59,121 nt of DNA from a virus. Position numbers and translations under genes: made by a program. Shown piece by piece: positions 26,562 to 33,951 of the stretch. Position 1 is the first letter of the stretch, and every line of letters begins with the position of its first letter. The stretch lies in the IMG/VR virus record IMGVR_UViG_3300025154_000106, positions 1-59,121 of that record; one strand, given 5' to 3'. The notes under the pieces are model-generated. The model was not told the origin of the DNA. It made no database searches and saw nothing but the letters and a program-made list of their open reading frames with translations.

Positions 26562-26577
26562 AGTCCATATATGGACT
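26562..26577. repeat. 16-bp palindrome, copy 2
   Basis: Second identical AGTCCATATATGGACT, 58 bases from the first, between the winged-helix gene and the gene at 26615. Confidence 0.85.
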
Positions 26578-26614
26578 GCTGAACAGGGGCTTTTTGAAAA
26601 ATAAATCAGAGTAA

Positions 26615-27034
26615 ATGGCAGCTACACGCATGAATAAACTAACAGAAGATATGAGAAACGAATACAAAGAGAGAAGGAAGATGAGCAAGGAAGATTGGAA
26701 GTATATCTATGTGCTTACCCAAACGATCTACCCTTTTCTTATCAAACGTCTTGAGCAGTTCGTCAGTACGTGGGGGGCAGAGAACATACAGCTTGATCAT
26801 ACCTTGATGGACTACCCACCCAGGATCATGGTCTTTGCTGACTTCAGTAGGGGTGGGAAGATGTTAGAAGATTTTGGTACTATGATGGGTGAGTATTGTA
26901 TCAAGTTCAACCTTGTATCATGGTGTATTGATGGGCATGTACCACATGGATGGGACGTAAGAAAGAATTACATATTGAAAAAGGATATAGAGAAAGAGAT
27001 GGAGATAAAAGATAAGTATGAATCCAATGGATAG
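26615..27034 (+). CDS. Hypothetical protein
   Basis: A 139-residue protein with a basic, helical N-terminus and a C-terminal half with W, F and H (MVFADFSRGGKML..F, FNLVSWCIDGHVPHGWDV). The ribosome site is weak (AGAG). It overlaps the next gene by 17 bases. No family recognised; an in-frame ATG at 26630 is an alternative start. Confidence 0.5.
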   Translation: MAATRMNKLTEDMRNEYKERRKMSKEDWKYIYVLTQTIYPFLIKRLEQFVSTWGAENIQLDHTLMDYPPRIMVFADFSRGGKMLEDFGTMMGEYCIKFNLVSWCIDGHVPHGWDVRKNYILKKDIEKEMEIKDKYESNG

Positions 27035-27500
27035 AAAGATAGTTATTGATCTATACAATGAGATGGTAGCAGAGAGGGGTAAGGAAGTTTCGTATCGTGA
27101 AGTGGCAGAGGAGTTAGCCAGTCGAGGGGTATTCAATCCAGATACACGCAAGCCCTATACCTTATCGACCATGTATTATATTCTTTCACGTACCCCCGAA
27201 GGTAAGAAGAACAGGAAGCAACAGGTCAAGAAGCAACCGTTACTTATCCTGATGAGGAAGTACCCGAAGATCAGTCAGTGGATGGTAGATAACTTAGAGG
27301 GTGAGGTTATAGATGAGTTCGCAGTTACACCTGAGATCGTAAAGGGCAAGCACGTGTATGGTTTTGCTGATGTACCCAGCATGATGGGAGCAAGTAAGAT
27401 GTGGTGGGTATGCAGGGGTAACAGTAAGGTATTGATAACCGAGGATGAGATACCAGAGGATGTAACATGGAGACAGGTAGAGATAAGGGTACTGTATTGA
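27018..27500 (+). CDS. Hypothetical protein with recombinase-like HTH segment
   Basis: A 160-residue protein. Residues about 20-58 (VSYREVAEELASRGVFNPDTR...STMYYIL) resemble the small HTH domain of serine recombinases, but no catalytic domain is present. The C-terminal part is beta-rich with W residues. It may be a DNA-binding regulator. A near-copy of the dispersed palindrome is within the gene at 27231. Confidence 0.5.
   Translation: MNPMDRKIVIDLYNEMVAERGKEVSYREVAEELASRGVFNPDTRKPYTLSTMYYILSRTPEGKKNRKQQVKKQPLLILMRKYPKISQWMVDNLEGEVIDEFAVTPEIVKGKHVYGFADVPSMMGASKMWWVCRGNSKVLITEDEIPEDVTWRQVEIRVLY
27231..27245. repeat. Dispersed palindrome, one mismatch inside a gene
   Basis: AAGCAACCGTTACTT, read as K-Q-P-L-L. 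The T-to-C change again replaces what would be an in-frame TAA. Confidence 0.7.
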
Positions 27501-27709
27501 TAGACAGATGTTATGTTTGCTTGAAACCAGCAGTCAATACCCATGAGATAGTACCGAGAAGTAAGGGTGGTGAGCTGGAGAGTTCTAATCAGGTAAGGCT
27601 ATGTCTTTCCTGCCATGAGAAGATACACCGAGAGGGTACAGCCAAGTGGCAGGAAAGATTATTGTTAGCCAAGCAATACTATGAGGAAGTCTTTATTCCA
27701 GATCAATAA
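27467..27709 (+). CDS. Small HNH endonuclease
   Basis: An 80-residue HNH nuclease. C15 and C18 (CYVC), H26-E-I-V-P-R-S-K-G-G, N41 and LCLSCHEKIH supply the zinc pairs and the catalytic His/Asn/His. Start at 27467 has GAGG seven bases upstream. It overlaps the preceding gene by 34 bases and the convergent gene end by 17. It could be a nicking or homing nuclease, or aid DNA processing. Confidence 0.8.
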   Translation: METGRDKGTVLIDRCYVCLKPAVNTHEIVPRSKGGELESSNQVRLCLSCHEKIHREGTAKWQERLLLAKQYYEEVFIPDQ

Positions 27710-28175
27710 TAACCCTGATCAACTCACCTTCTGTATTGTAGATAGGTAAAGTTCTAGGTTTATTCCTAGTTGTTATAGTACCTTCAATAAACCATTTATC
27801 TTTCTTCAGTGGTGGTACAAGTCCAGAGTTTATTAGTTTTTCTAGTTCACTGATGTTACTTGCACTGTGTTGTTCTAAATCTTTCAAGTCCTGTGTAAGT
27901 TCATGGTCTTTGGATGTCATGCGTGCTGAAAGTTTCTCATCAAAGTATTGTTTCCATAGTTTAGTACGTACTTCTTTTCTTAGAGGAGCAAGAGCTTTGG
28001 TAAGGGCAACCCGTCTACCTTTCTCATAAGAAAAGTTATCCTTTGGATTACACACAGCCCTACCCTCACTCAGAAAATCAAGCATACTGTTCTCACTCTT
28101 CAGGATATAGCAGTGAGTAAAGCGTTTATCATCACCATCAATCATTCCATGTTTGAAATCAATTTTGTATTCCAT
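27693..28175 (-). CDS. Hypothetical protein
   Basis: A 160-residue protein from ATG 28175 (GGAG six bases upstream; upstream in-frame ATGs overlap that site). It has a charged helical middle and a C-terminal segment KDKWFIEGTITTRNKPRTL. Last gene of the leftward small-gene block and convergent with HNH. No family recognised. Confidence 0.55.
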   Translation of the reverse strand: MEYKIDFKHGMIDGDDKRFTHCYILKSENSMLDFLSEGRAVCNPKDNFSYEKGRRVALTKALAPLRKEVRTKLWKQYFDEKLSARMTSKDHELTQDLKDLEQHSASNISELEKLINSGLVPPLKKDKWFIEGTITTRNKPRTLPIYNTEGELIRVIIDLE

Positions 28176-28377
28176 CATCATCTCCATCTTTTATATACTC
28201 AAAGAAAAAATAAAGGGCATAGAGAGGAATTACAAACAAACAGATACCAAATCCCATAGATACTAGCCCACACGCCACAGGTTGCCAGAAAAGTTGGTAT
28301 GCTAGGTAAGAATACATCGTCCAGATACCCAACCCTATCAGTGCTAACCACACAACAACAGTTACAATAAGTTTCAT
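28159..28377 (-). CDS. Two-span membrane protein
   Basis: A 72-residue protein with two hydrophobic segments (near residues 3-27 and 38-60) and an acidic tail DGDDDG. It overlaps both neighbours by a few bases. Possibly acts on the host membrane; no family recognised. Confidence 0.6.
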   Translation of the reverse strand: MKLIVTVVVWLALIGLGIWTMYSYLAYQLFWQPVACGLVSMGFGICLFVIPLYALYFFFEYIKDGDDDGIQN

Positions 28378-28550
28378 AGTTCATCACCTCTCACAGCCAC
28401 AGCAAATCCTATTACCCACAGTACCAATGCGATAGCAGTAAGTACGATAGCCTTAGATACTTCTAACCCTTCATTGATCAGGGTAATGAACGACATGATG
28501 CAGAAGTAGCTCAACATCATTGACATAATAAACGCACCGAACTTTCTCAT
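28374..28550 (-). CDS. Two-span small membrane protein
   Basis: A 58-residue protein. ATG 28550 has GGAGG eight bases upstream and is preferred over GTG 28565. Two hydrophobic stretches fill most of it, and it overlaps the next membrane gene by four bases, so the two are probably co-translated. Confidence 0.6.
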   Translation of the reverse strand: MRKFGAFIMSMMLSYFCIMSFITLINEGLEVSKAIVLTAIALVLWVIGFAVAVRGDEL

Positions 28551-28786
28551 TCCATGTACCTCCACTTCGTATAGGTTTCATTCTCTGTATCATGTTCAAG
28601 GATCATGTTCATGGTAGTGTGTAACTTCAGTTCACCCAGTATAGATTCACCTGATACAAACTCATTCATCCTGCGACAGGTAAAGAGAATATCTTTATAA
28701 GATAATTCAAACAGCCTATTGTTCTCTGGTATAGAGAAGTGTATTAGATTCCATTCTTTTGCTTGTGGTCTTGTAATCATTGTCAT
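28547..28786 (-). CDS. Hypothetical protein
   Basis: A 79-residue protein. ATG 28786 lies behind the block's usual AGAAAGGATAA leader; the longer upstream frame is not supported. No family recognised. Confidence 0.6.
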   Translation of the reverse strand: MTMITRPQAKEWNLIHFSIPENNRLFELSYKDILFTCRRMNEFVSGESILGELKLHTTMNMILEHDTENETYTKWRYME

Positions 28787-28787
28787 G

Positions 28788-29198
28788 TTAGTTATCCTTT
28801 CTGCCACCCAGTAGATTAATAACTTCACTAAGAAAGTTTTTGAAATCATCATAATACCATGAGTAGTCAGCCTCAAAGTCATGCGAAGTAAAGTAGTTTA
28901 GTGCATCTTCTTTAGATTCAAACCACGCAATACTATTGTAGAGATCATCCATAAGTTCTTGCACTTGACTCATGCTACTACATGCCTGAAGTGCATCACA
29001 TCCAGAGCATGACCCCCATCCAAAGCAGAGGTAGCCATACTTACCATCGTTTTTATACAGTAGCCAGCTATCACCTTGATAGTCAGCCTGATCAACTTGT
29101 ATTAATATGTTACCAAATTCTTCCAGCATTGGTTGATAGTTACTTATATAGAATCCCCATTCAGTATCTTTTTCATATAGTTCTTTAGCAGTTTTCAT
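28788..29198 (-). CDS. Hypothetical acidic protein with Cys-rich loop
   Basis: A 136-residue acidic, aromatic-rich protein. GWGSCSGCDALQAC near residues 60-74 could bind metal, and the C-terminal half has Y-F-T-S-H-D-F-E and W-Y-Y-D-D-F. The leader is GAAAGGAAAAC. I have seen similar acidic proteins in phage accessory regions, without known function. Confidence 0.6.
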   Translation of the reverse strand: MKTAKELYEKDTEWGFYISNYQPMLEEFGNILIQVDQADYQGDSWLLYKNDGKYGYLCFGWGSCSGCDALQACSSMSQVQELMDDLYNSIAWFESKEDALNYFTSHDFEADYSWYYDDFKNFLSEVINLLGGRKDN

Positions 29199-29215
29199 TT
29201 TGTTTTCCTTTCTGT

Positions 29216-29221
29216 TATAAT
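29216..29221 (+). promoter_or_regulatory. Extended -10 promoter of the orphan rightward gene
   Basis: TATAAT preceded by TGT gives an extended -10; TTTTCA 18 bases upstream is a weak -35. GGAG for the 29244 gene follows. Confidence 0.55.
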
Positions 29222-29243
29222 AAATTGATAAGGAGATAAGCCT

Positions 29244-29519
29244 ATGTTACCAAACACATCTATGCCACGTAGTCCTATGCCCGGTGGGCAAGCACCTGCT
29301 GGTCAGCCACCGATGGGACAGCCACCGCAAGGTGGTGGACAGGGAGCTGATCAAGGTCAAGTAGTAGAAGCAATCAAGCAAGTTCTAACTAGGGTCAAAG
29401 CCTTAGCAGATCAGAACGGGATTGACTTCATGTCTATTGTGAATGAGATGGCGAGTTCAGGTAGTAAGGGTAAAGCACCCATGCCACCGCCACCTGTGCC
29501 CAGTCAGCCACCCATGTAG
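29244..29519 (+). CDS. Orphan Pro/Gly/Gln-rich small protein
   Basis: A 91-residue protein on the opposite strand to all genes around it. Low-complexity P, G, Q and M runs flank a single helix (VVEAIKQVLTRVKALADQNG). The same style of tail is seen at the end of the portal protein. It has its own extended -10 promoter, a GGAG site and a hairpin terminator, so it is a self-contained unit. A virion-attached or chaperone role is a guess. Confidence 0.65.
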   Translation: MLPNTSMPRSPMPGGQAPAGQPPMGQPPQGGGQGADQGQVVEAIKQVLTRVKALADQNGIDFMSIVNEMASSGSKGKAPMPPPPVPSQPPM

Positions 29520-29546
29520 AGTTAGTAAAGTTCAGCCTATCATCGA

Positions 29547-29576
29547 GGGAAGTAACGATTACTTCCCTTGTTTCAT
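29547..29576 (+). terminator. Terminator hairpin containing a palindrome variant
   Basis: GGGAAGTAA (29547-29555) pairs with TTACTTCCC (29559-29567) around loop CGA, then TTGTTTCATT. It ends the orphan gene and also carries the stop of the convergent gene. Confidence 0.75.
29550..29564. repeat. Dispersed palindrome, one mismatch (in terminator stem)
   Basis: AAGTAACGATTACTT, the core of the terminator hairpin. Confidence 0.6.
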
Positions 29577-29924
29577 TTCAGCCAGTCGCATACGTATCTT
29601 AGTGTACATATCTTGCTGACTGTCACCGACAGAGACATACATATAATTAGCATTGAGTTCCTTTAGTATCACCTCTCTTCGTTTAGTAGCCTGTGTTTTA
29701 CTTCCCCTTATAGTAAGGGTATCAATGTATAAGTAACCATGAGGGGTAAGGATAACAGCAGGTACATACAGCCACTTGTTTCTCTTCTCATCCCCACCCA
29801 CCCATTTGTAGGGCAGGAAAGAATAACCTGTTTGTTTGATAGCATTGTAAAGGTTCTGTTCCCATCGTTCATGTGAATACTTTCTACCGAGTGGGTGAGG
29901 GGAAGTTGTATGATCAAATCTCAT
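29559..29924 (-). CDS. Possible PDDEXK-like small protein
   Basis: A 121-residue protein. RWEQNLYNAIKQTGYSFLPY, a central strand pair with YLYIDTLTIRG, then R-R-E-V-I-L-K-E-L-N-A-N-Y-M-Y-V recall the VSR/DUF559 nuclease layout, but clear catalytic acids are missing. It starts by ATGA overlap with the upstream gene without its own ribosome site. Weak call. Confidence 0.4.
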   Translation of the reverse strand: MRFDHTTSPHPLGRKYSHERWEQNLYNAIKQTGYSFLPYKWVGGDEKRNKWLYVPAVILTPHGYLYIDTLTIRGSKTQATKRREVILKELNANYMYVSVGDSQQDMYTKIRMRLAEMKQGK

Positions 29925-30154
29925 TGGATAAACACAGTCCTTGTGTCGAGTAGATTATAGATGACAGCCATGTGTCCATTGTCCTGAATAAGTTTACAGT
30001 TGATAGGGATAAGATCATCCCGTCTTTCAAGTTCCTCTCTTACATCATCCAACATGACAGGGTTACGCTTATCAATGTTGCAGGTAAGCAGGGCATAGTA
30101 ATCCTGAAGGGTATCGGATGAAACAAATTCAAGGTCAGCTTTAGTTAGTGTCAT
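29921..30154 (-). CDS. Hypothetical small protein
   Basis: A 77-residue acidic protein with a GGAGGG site, overlapping the downstream gene by four bases. No family recognised. Confidence 0.55.
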   Translation of the reverse strand: MTLTKADLEFVSSDTLQDYYALLTCNIDKRNPVMLDDVREELERRDDLIPINCKLIQDNGHMAVIYNLLDTRTVFIQ

Positions 30155-30155
30155 C

Positions 30156-30404
30156 TCATCCCTCCAAGAATATAGTAGTGCCTTTGTCTGATTCAGTGTG
30201 TAGAATTTCTTTTATCATGTCAAGATATACGTAGGTTATTTGAATTTTTTCTGTTTGTTGGAGCAGGACACATCCTAGCTCTTCTGGTCTTATTTCAGCA
30301 GTAAAGTGTCCAGCCAGAAATTTAGAATTAAAATTAGGGTGATGTATGACAATCATATTACTGTTATGTATGATACAAGCAAGTGCTTCTAAGTTTATTT
30401 TCAT
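30156..30404 (-). CDS. Hypothetical small protein
   Basis: An 82-residue protein starting with GGAG seven bases upstream and overlapping the upstream stop. Reads as alpha/beta. No family recognised. Confidence 0.55.
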   Translation of the reverse strand: MKINLEALACIIHNSNMIVIHHPNFNSKFLAGHFTAEIRPEELGCVLLQQTEKIQITYVYLDMIKEILHTESDKGTTIFLEG

Positions 30405-30637
30405 AGCAGGTCTCCGTTCTCATCATAAATTTGTACATCATCTTCCTCTACATACACGAGGATAGAATCTCTGAAGTCTCGTAACATAGGACTGACGGGG
30501 TAGTTACCTCTATAAATATCTGTCTCACCCTGTTCTATCTCATCATCGTCTACCAAAGTAACCGTTACTTTATCAGCCTCGGATGATACGATGTCCCATA
30601 TAACACCACCATGTACATGAATAATAATGTCAATCAT
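30401..30637 (-). CDS. Hypothetical acidic small protein
   Basis: A 78-residue protein from ATG 30637 (GGAGG five bases upstream). It is strongly acidic (LVDDDEIEQGE, VYVEEDDVQIYDENGD). The dispersed palindrome is embedded in codons for K-V-T-V-T. Acidic small proteins of phages sometimes mimic DNA, but nothing here proves it. Confidence 0.55.
   Translation of the reverse strand: MIDIIIHVHGGVIWDIVSSEADKVTVTLVDDDEIEQGETDIYRGNYPVSPMLRDFRDSILVYVEEDDVQIYDENGDLL
30556..30570. repeat. Dispersed palindrome, exact copy inside a gene
   Basis: Exact AAGTAACCGTTACTT; with the flanking A and T it becomes a 17-bp palindrome (30555-30571). Read as V-T-V-T on the minus strand. Confidence 0.9.
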
Positions 30638-30936
30638 TTGTACCTCCATTGGAATTTAGTTTGTGCATCAGGGGATAAGCAGTCACATCTCCAGCCATTG
30701 AAGTAATCTTCTCCACAGATAGGGCAGTTAGTACGTGAGATAGCAACCTTATCAAATCCATTGAGATAATTTTCTACATCAGGATCAATCTCATCCTCAT
30801 CGAGTTCAATAATCATACAGTCGGGGAAGTAATCCATAGCATTATGATTCTTACTAAGTGGGGCTTCCATTCCATAAGCAAGCACCTTATCATAAGACTG
30901 CACATCATCAGGGCTTACAAGTTTAGCCAGCATCAT
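30634..30936 (-). CDS. Zinc-ribbon small protein
   Basis: A 100-residue protein from ATG 30936 (GAAAGG six bases upstream). The C-terminal CPICGEDYFNGWRCDC could bind zinc; the middle is acidic (IIELDEDEIDPD). Function unknown. Confidence 0.55.
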   Translation of the reverse strand: MMLAKLVSPDDVQSYDKVLAYGMEAPLSKNHNAMDYFPDCMIIELDEDEIDPDVENYLNGFDKVAISRTNCPICGEDYFNGWRCDCLSPDAQTKFQWRYK

Positions 30937-31228
30937 ACACATCCTTTCGTAATTTGTTTTGATCAACAACAATATTTACATATTCATCAGAGAAAGTTAT
31001 CTCAACAACAGCACTCCAGTTTACGGTTATCCAAGAGTTATTGTCACCCGATAGGGTAAAGCCATCGAAGGGGCAGGCATACATACCGTCAGATTTATAG
31101 TGATTACAGTCATGCACATCGAAGTGCAGGTCAAAGTGACAGTCTACCTCATGGATAGTAGCATACTTACGTTCTCTAATAGCACTGATAATATTTTTCT
31201 TGCCTAAGTTATCTGTAAAAGTTTCCAT
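30923..31228 (-). CDS. Hypothetical small protein
   Basis: A 101-residue protein rich in His, Asp and Cys in its middle (HEVDCHFDLHFDVHDCNH), suggesting metal binding. It overlaps the downstream gene by 14 bases. No family recognised. Confidence 0.55.
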   Translation of the reverse strand: METFTDNLGKKNIISAIRERKYATIHEVDCHFDLHFDVHDCNHYKSDGMYACPFDGFTLSGDNNSWITVNWSAVVEITFSDEYVNIVVDQNKLRKDVYDAG

Positions 31229-31229
31229 C

Positions 31230-31523
31230 TTATAATCCCTTCTGTCTTAGAATTTCTTTATATCTTTCTCTTGTCATGTCAGGGGTAATCCTCTTGACAA
31301 TTTTCAGATCATCATAACCGATAGAGATAAGTTCTTCTAACAGATCCTTATACTCATCGGGGGTAGCTGGTTGTGTAGTTCTGTACCATCCTGATGTACA
31401 TGCACTATGTTGTCCGACAATTGCATAGCTCCACATGGTAGACAAGTCAAGCGTGCCTGGTTCAGCAGGGAATACAGCTACAATTTCTTTGCCATCCTTA
31501 CGAAAGATTACGGGGGTAGTCAT
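31230..31523 (-). CDS. Hypothetical small protein
   Basis: A 97-residue protein, leader GAAGGATAACC. The first half is beta-rich (TTPVIFRKDGKEIVAVFPAE), the rest helical. The pattern with a central Y-A-I-V-G-Q-H is common in phage and plasmid small proteins of unknown role. Confidence 0.55.
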   Translation of the reverse strand: MTTPVIFRKDGKEIVAVFPAEPGTLDLSTMWSYAIVGQHSACTSGWYRTTQPATPDEYKDLLEELISIGYDDLKIVKRITPDMTRERYKEILRQKGL

Positions 31524-31526
31524 GGG

Positions 31527-31907
31527 TTATCCTTCCTGAATGTCGTTCAGTATTCTATTGCACACAATTTCAAAAGAGTACCATGCCAGCAGATTTTGAT
31601 TAGATGTATCCAAGATGAGGGGGTCAGTATCATCCCATCCATTGAGCATGGTCAATACATTCTCACCGTAGGAATCTGTTTCATCTTTGATAAGTTGATT
31701 GATGTCAGTCTTGAATTTCTTATACCATTTCAAGGTATCAGTATAATAGATCAACGCACCTACCATGCCAGAGATACACCCGTACTGTGTTACATCTTCG
31801 AGGAAGGAAGTAACATCCTCTTCTTGATTGACAATAGATACAACTTTCTTTTCGAGGGGGGTAAGTTCCTCATCTGTTCTGATTTTATTACGTACTAAGA
31901 AAAACAT
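31527..31907 (-). CDS. DUF7222-like phage protein
   Basis: A 126-residue protein from ATG 31907. The pattern YGCISGMVGALIYYTDTLKWY, then a charged helix and DPLILDTSNQNLLAWYSFE, is one I recall for the DUF7222 group of phage accessory proteins. Function unknown. Leader AGAAAGGATG, with spacing that favours the second ATG. Confidence 0.6.
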   Translation of the reverse strand: MFFLVRNKIRTDEELTPLEKKVVSIVNQEEDVTSFLEDVTQYGCISGMVGALIYYTDTLKWYKKFKTDINQLIKDETDSYGENVLTMLNGWDDTDPLILDTSNQNLLAWYSFEIVCNRILNDIQEG

Positions 31908-31908
31908 T

Positions 31909-32100
31909 TCACACATCCTTTCTGTTTGTTTTGATCCAAGTTTTGATTACATCTCTACACTGACGTTCAAATCGGTAGTCAGTTTGGGGGTCAAGGTCAC
32001 CTGATTTTATTTGAGGTAAGCTATTGGCAACCGATTCCCAGAATTTATAGATAGCGTCTTCAGTTATTTGCATCAGTTCTTGATTAGTTATATCGTCCAT
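31909..32100 (-). CDS. Hypothetical small protein
   Basis: A 63-residue acidic protein (D-D-I-T-N-Q-E-L, AIYKFWESVANSLPQ, SGDLDPQTDYRFE). ATG 32100 is behind a GAAAGGAAAAAC leader; the longer frame upstream is not supported. Such short acidic proteins accompany DUF7222-like genes in phages, from memory. Confidence 0.6.
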   Translation of the reverse strand: MDDITNQELMQITEDAIYKFWESVANSLPQIKSGDLDPQTDYRFERQCRDVIKTWIKTNRKDV

Positions 32101-32113
32101 TTGTTTTTCCTTT

Positions 32114-32335
32114 CTAGTTCTGTCTAGTAACTCTCTTGATTGAAAGTTCAAACGCCTGTCTTCCAAGTTCAAAGTATATAGTAGGTTCAGCGTTATCATT
32201 CCCATTACTACCAATGAATTGATTCTTTACTCTATCAGTGGGGAATCCTACATGGTACTCACTCATGCCAACCAGTCCCATCAAGGTATCATATATTTGA
32301 TTAAGTATTTCATCAGTCTCTATTCTTTTATTCAT
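32114..32335 (-). CDS. Hypothetical small protein
   Basis: A 73-residue protein from ATG 32335 (GGAG nine bases upstream). It overlaps the new 47-residue gene by eight bases. No family recognised. Confidence 0.55.
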   Translation of the reverse strand: MNKRIETDEILNQIYDTLMGLVGMSEYHVGFPTDRVKNQFIGSNGNDNAEPTIYFELGRQAFELSIKRVTRQN

Positions 32336-32471
32336 CTTCACTTACTCCAAACTCTTCAATAGTATCTATCATAGCTGAAAGACTAGACTTTGCCTCATCA
32401 AGATAGTCCGACATACCATCAAGGTATTGAAACAAACTGTTCAAAGCTCTCAATAATTCTTTCTCTTCCAT
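32328..32471 (-). CDS. Small helical protein (47 residues)
   Basis: An open frame of 47 codons with the block's AGAAAGGATAAAC leader. It reads MEEKELLRALNSLFQYLDG and continues as a helix ending E-F-G-V-S-E-D-E. It fills an otherwise empty gap, and its end overlaps the start of the next gene, so it is very probably real although short. Confidence 0.65.
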   Translation of the reverse strand: MEEKELLRALNSLFQYLDGMSDYLDEAKSSLSAMIDTIEEFGVSEDE

Positions 32472-32486
32472 TTTGTTTATCCTTTC

Positions 32487-32726
32487 TTACAGCATGGTCT
32501 CAATATTGTTACGAAGTTTAATATCTCTTGTAGCATGGGGTTTATATTGGAATCGAATCTCCGCACCCATAGCTGACATAAAAATCTTTGGCAACAAATA
32601 ATTATCATCATAAGATTCTAAGTCTACTGCACCACTAGCCACTATGCTTTCAGCTTTCTTTATAATCCATTCGTTCATGTCGGGGATCATTTCATTTACT
32701 TTAGATAGAAATTGTTCTTTGTTCAT
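32487..32726 (-). CDS. Hypothetical small protein
   Basis: A 79-residue protein with leader AGAAAGGACAAC. N-terminal helix, then FRYQ-like and basic C-terminal residues. No family recognised. Confidence 0.55.
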   Translation of the reverse strand: MNKEQFLSKVNEMIPDMNEWIIKKAESIVASGAVDLESYDDNYLLPKIFMSAMGAEIRFQYKPHATRDIKLRNNIETML

Positions 32727-32756
32727 GTTGTTGTCCTTTCTTATTCTTATCTTAGT

Positions 32757-32807
32757 ATGTCATGGTAGTAACTACCAGTGTAGAAAATCATATTACTACC
32801 ATGACAT
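32757..32807. repeat. 14-bp inverted repeat between genes
   Basis: ATGTCATGGTAGTA (32757-32770) and TACTACCATGACAT (32794-32807) are perfect inverted repeats around 23 bases. On the minus strand this hairpin follows the stop at 32814 with no U-tract; it may protect or process the operon RNA. Confidence 0.65.
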
Positions 32808-32813
32808 TAATCC

Positions 32814-33434
32814 TTAGTGCATAGATCCATCAGCTAAGAATTCATACTCATTAGCAATAAGGGATTCCTTGATTGCTTCATCAGATGTCATATATTCATA
32901 GTCACGTTCAAGTTCCTTGTATATCTTATGACAATAATCCAATCGCCAGTCTTCCATCCACGATTCAAACTCATCTATTCTTTTTTGGTAGGGAGCTTTC
33001 ATGTCATCATATTCTTTTTGAGTAAGCTCACCATCATACATGAATTCTACATAGTCCACTTCAAATCTAGCAGTTCTCTCATGGGAATAGTAAGTTGATC
33101 CTCTGTGTATACTGAATCCGAATTCAATCAGTCCATCCATATACCAGTCGTATATATCCCGAAAGTTTTCTTTGATAAAGGTAGTAAGGATAGTATCAAA
33201 GTCTATTGACTTACATTCAAACACAGCCCCGTCCCCTTGATTTGAGAATCCAGAGAAATAAATACTTACATTATTGAATCCCATTTTTTGTAGTTCATCG
33301 GTATGATAATCAATCGTTGATTCATACCACCATGAGTCGTCTACATTCCATTCCCTATGTTTATCAATGACTTGTTCTTGTATGTCAGGGTCAAGCTCAT
33401 CAAATTTATACAGCTTAATAATTTCTTCTCTCAT
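32814..33434 (-). CDS. Phage accessory protein with FSGFSNQGDGA motif
   Basis: A 206-residue acidic, aromatic protein from ATG 33434 (leader AGAAAGGATAACC). The FSGFSNQGDGAVF motif near residue 60 and N-terminal L-Y-K-F-D-E-L-D-P are typical of a widespread T4-like phage family sometimes labelled toxin-antitoxin related, with no proven function. The rest is helical with many D/E/W/Y. Confidence 0.6.
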   Translation of the reverse strand: MREEIIKLYKFDELDPDIQEQVIDKHREWNVDDSWWYESTIDYHTDELQKMGFNNVSIYFSGFSNQGDGAVFECKSIDFDTILTTFIKENFRDIYDWYMDGLIEFGFSIHRGSTYYSHERTARFEVDYVEFMYDGELTQKEYDDMKAPYQKRIDEFESWMEDWRLDYCHKIYKELERDYEYMTSDEAIKESLIANEYEFLADGSMH

Positions 33435-33438
33435 TAGG

Positions 33439-33513
33439 TTATCCTTTCTCAAATAGTAAGGTATAAATTAGCATGATAAGAATGACAAAGATTACGAGGG
33501 GGAATAGTTGCAT
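33439..33513 (-). CDS. Membrane micropeptide (24 residues)
   Basis: ATG 33513 lies eight bases from AGAAAGGAT and encodes a 24-residue single-span peptide (MQLFPLVIFVILIML then a short charged end). Its last codons form the ribosome site of the next gene, which suggests coupled translation. Too short for ordinary gene finding. Confidence 0.55.
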   Translation of the reverse strand: MQLFPLVIFVILIMLIYTLLFEKG

Positions 33514-33516
33514 GTG

Positions 33517-33861
33517 TTATCCTTTCTTTATCATTCTGAAAATTGAGTACGTCCATTCAGCAAATAGATCATCTAAATAATCACCCAACCCATCACCACA
33601 GGCACAGATGGTACTAGGGTCAACCTCACAATCAAACTGTACAAATAATAAGGAAAGATCATCACGTTGAAATGCCGCATAAAAATCATAGCAGTGACAG
33701 TAACCACCCCACTCATCCATAGCATCATACGTATTGAAGCATTGTAATTGATTGTCGGTAAAGATTAGAGACCAGTCCCCATTAACACCGCTCCCATGTG
33801 GAAGTTCATTAAGTAAGAAATCTATCAGCTCATCATCAGTAAAGTTATTAAAGTTTTTCAT
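33517..33861 (-). CDS. Hypothetical acidic protein
   Basis: A 114-residue protein, very acidic (FNNFTDDELIDFL, DEWGGYCHCYDFY, GDGLGDYLDDLF). Leader AGAAAGGATAAAC. Acidity and early position suggest a possible host-factor or restriction inhibitor, which is inference only. Confidence 0.55.
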   Translation of the reverse strand: MKNFNNFTDDELIDFLLNELPHGSGVNGDWSLIFTDNQLQCFNTYDAMDEWGGYCHCYDFYAAFQRDDLSLLFVQFDCEVDPSTICACGDGLGDYLDDLFAEWTYSIFRMIKKG

Positions 33862-33898
33862 TAGTTTATCCTTTCTTTATAGTAAGTTTATCCGATAG

Positions 33899-33936
33899 GG
33901 TAAGGATAAGACAGTGTAATTAATCCTATCCTTACC
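33899..33936. repeat. 10-bp inverted repeat between genes
   Basis: GGTAAGGATA (33899-33908) and TATCCTTACC (33927-33936) flank an 18-base loop in the gap between two leftward genes. Similar in place to the hairpin at 32757. Confidence 0.55.
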
Positions 33937-33951
33937 ATGTAGAATGTCATG

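Noticed and set aside
27018-27500. Possible serine recombinase/integrase
   Set aside because: Only an HTH-like segment is present and no catalytic domain, so no integrase is claimed.
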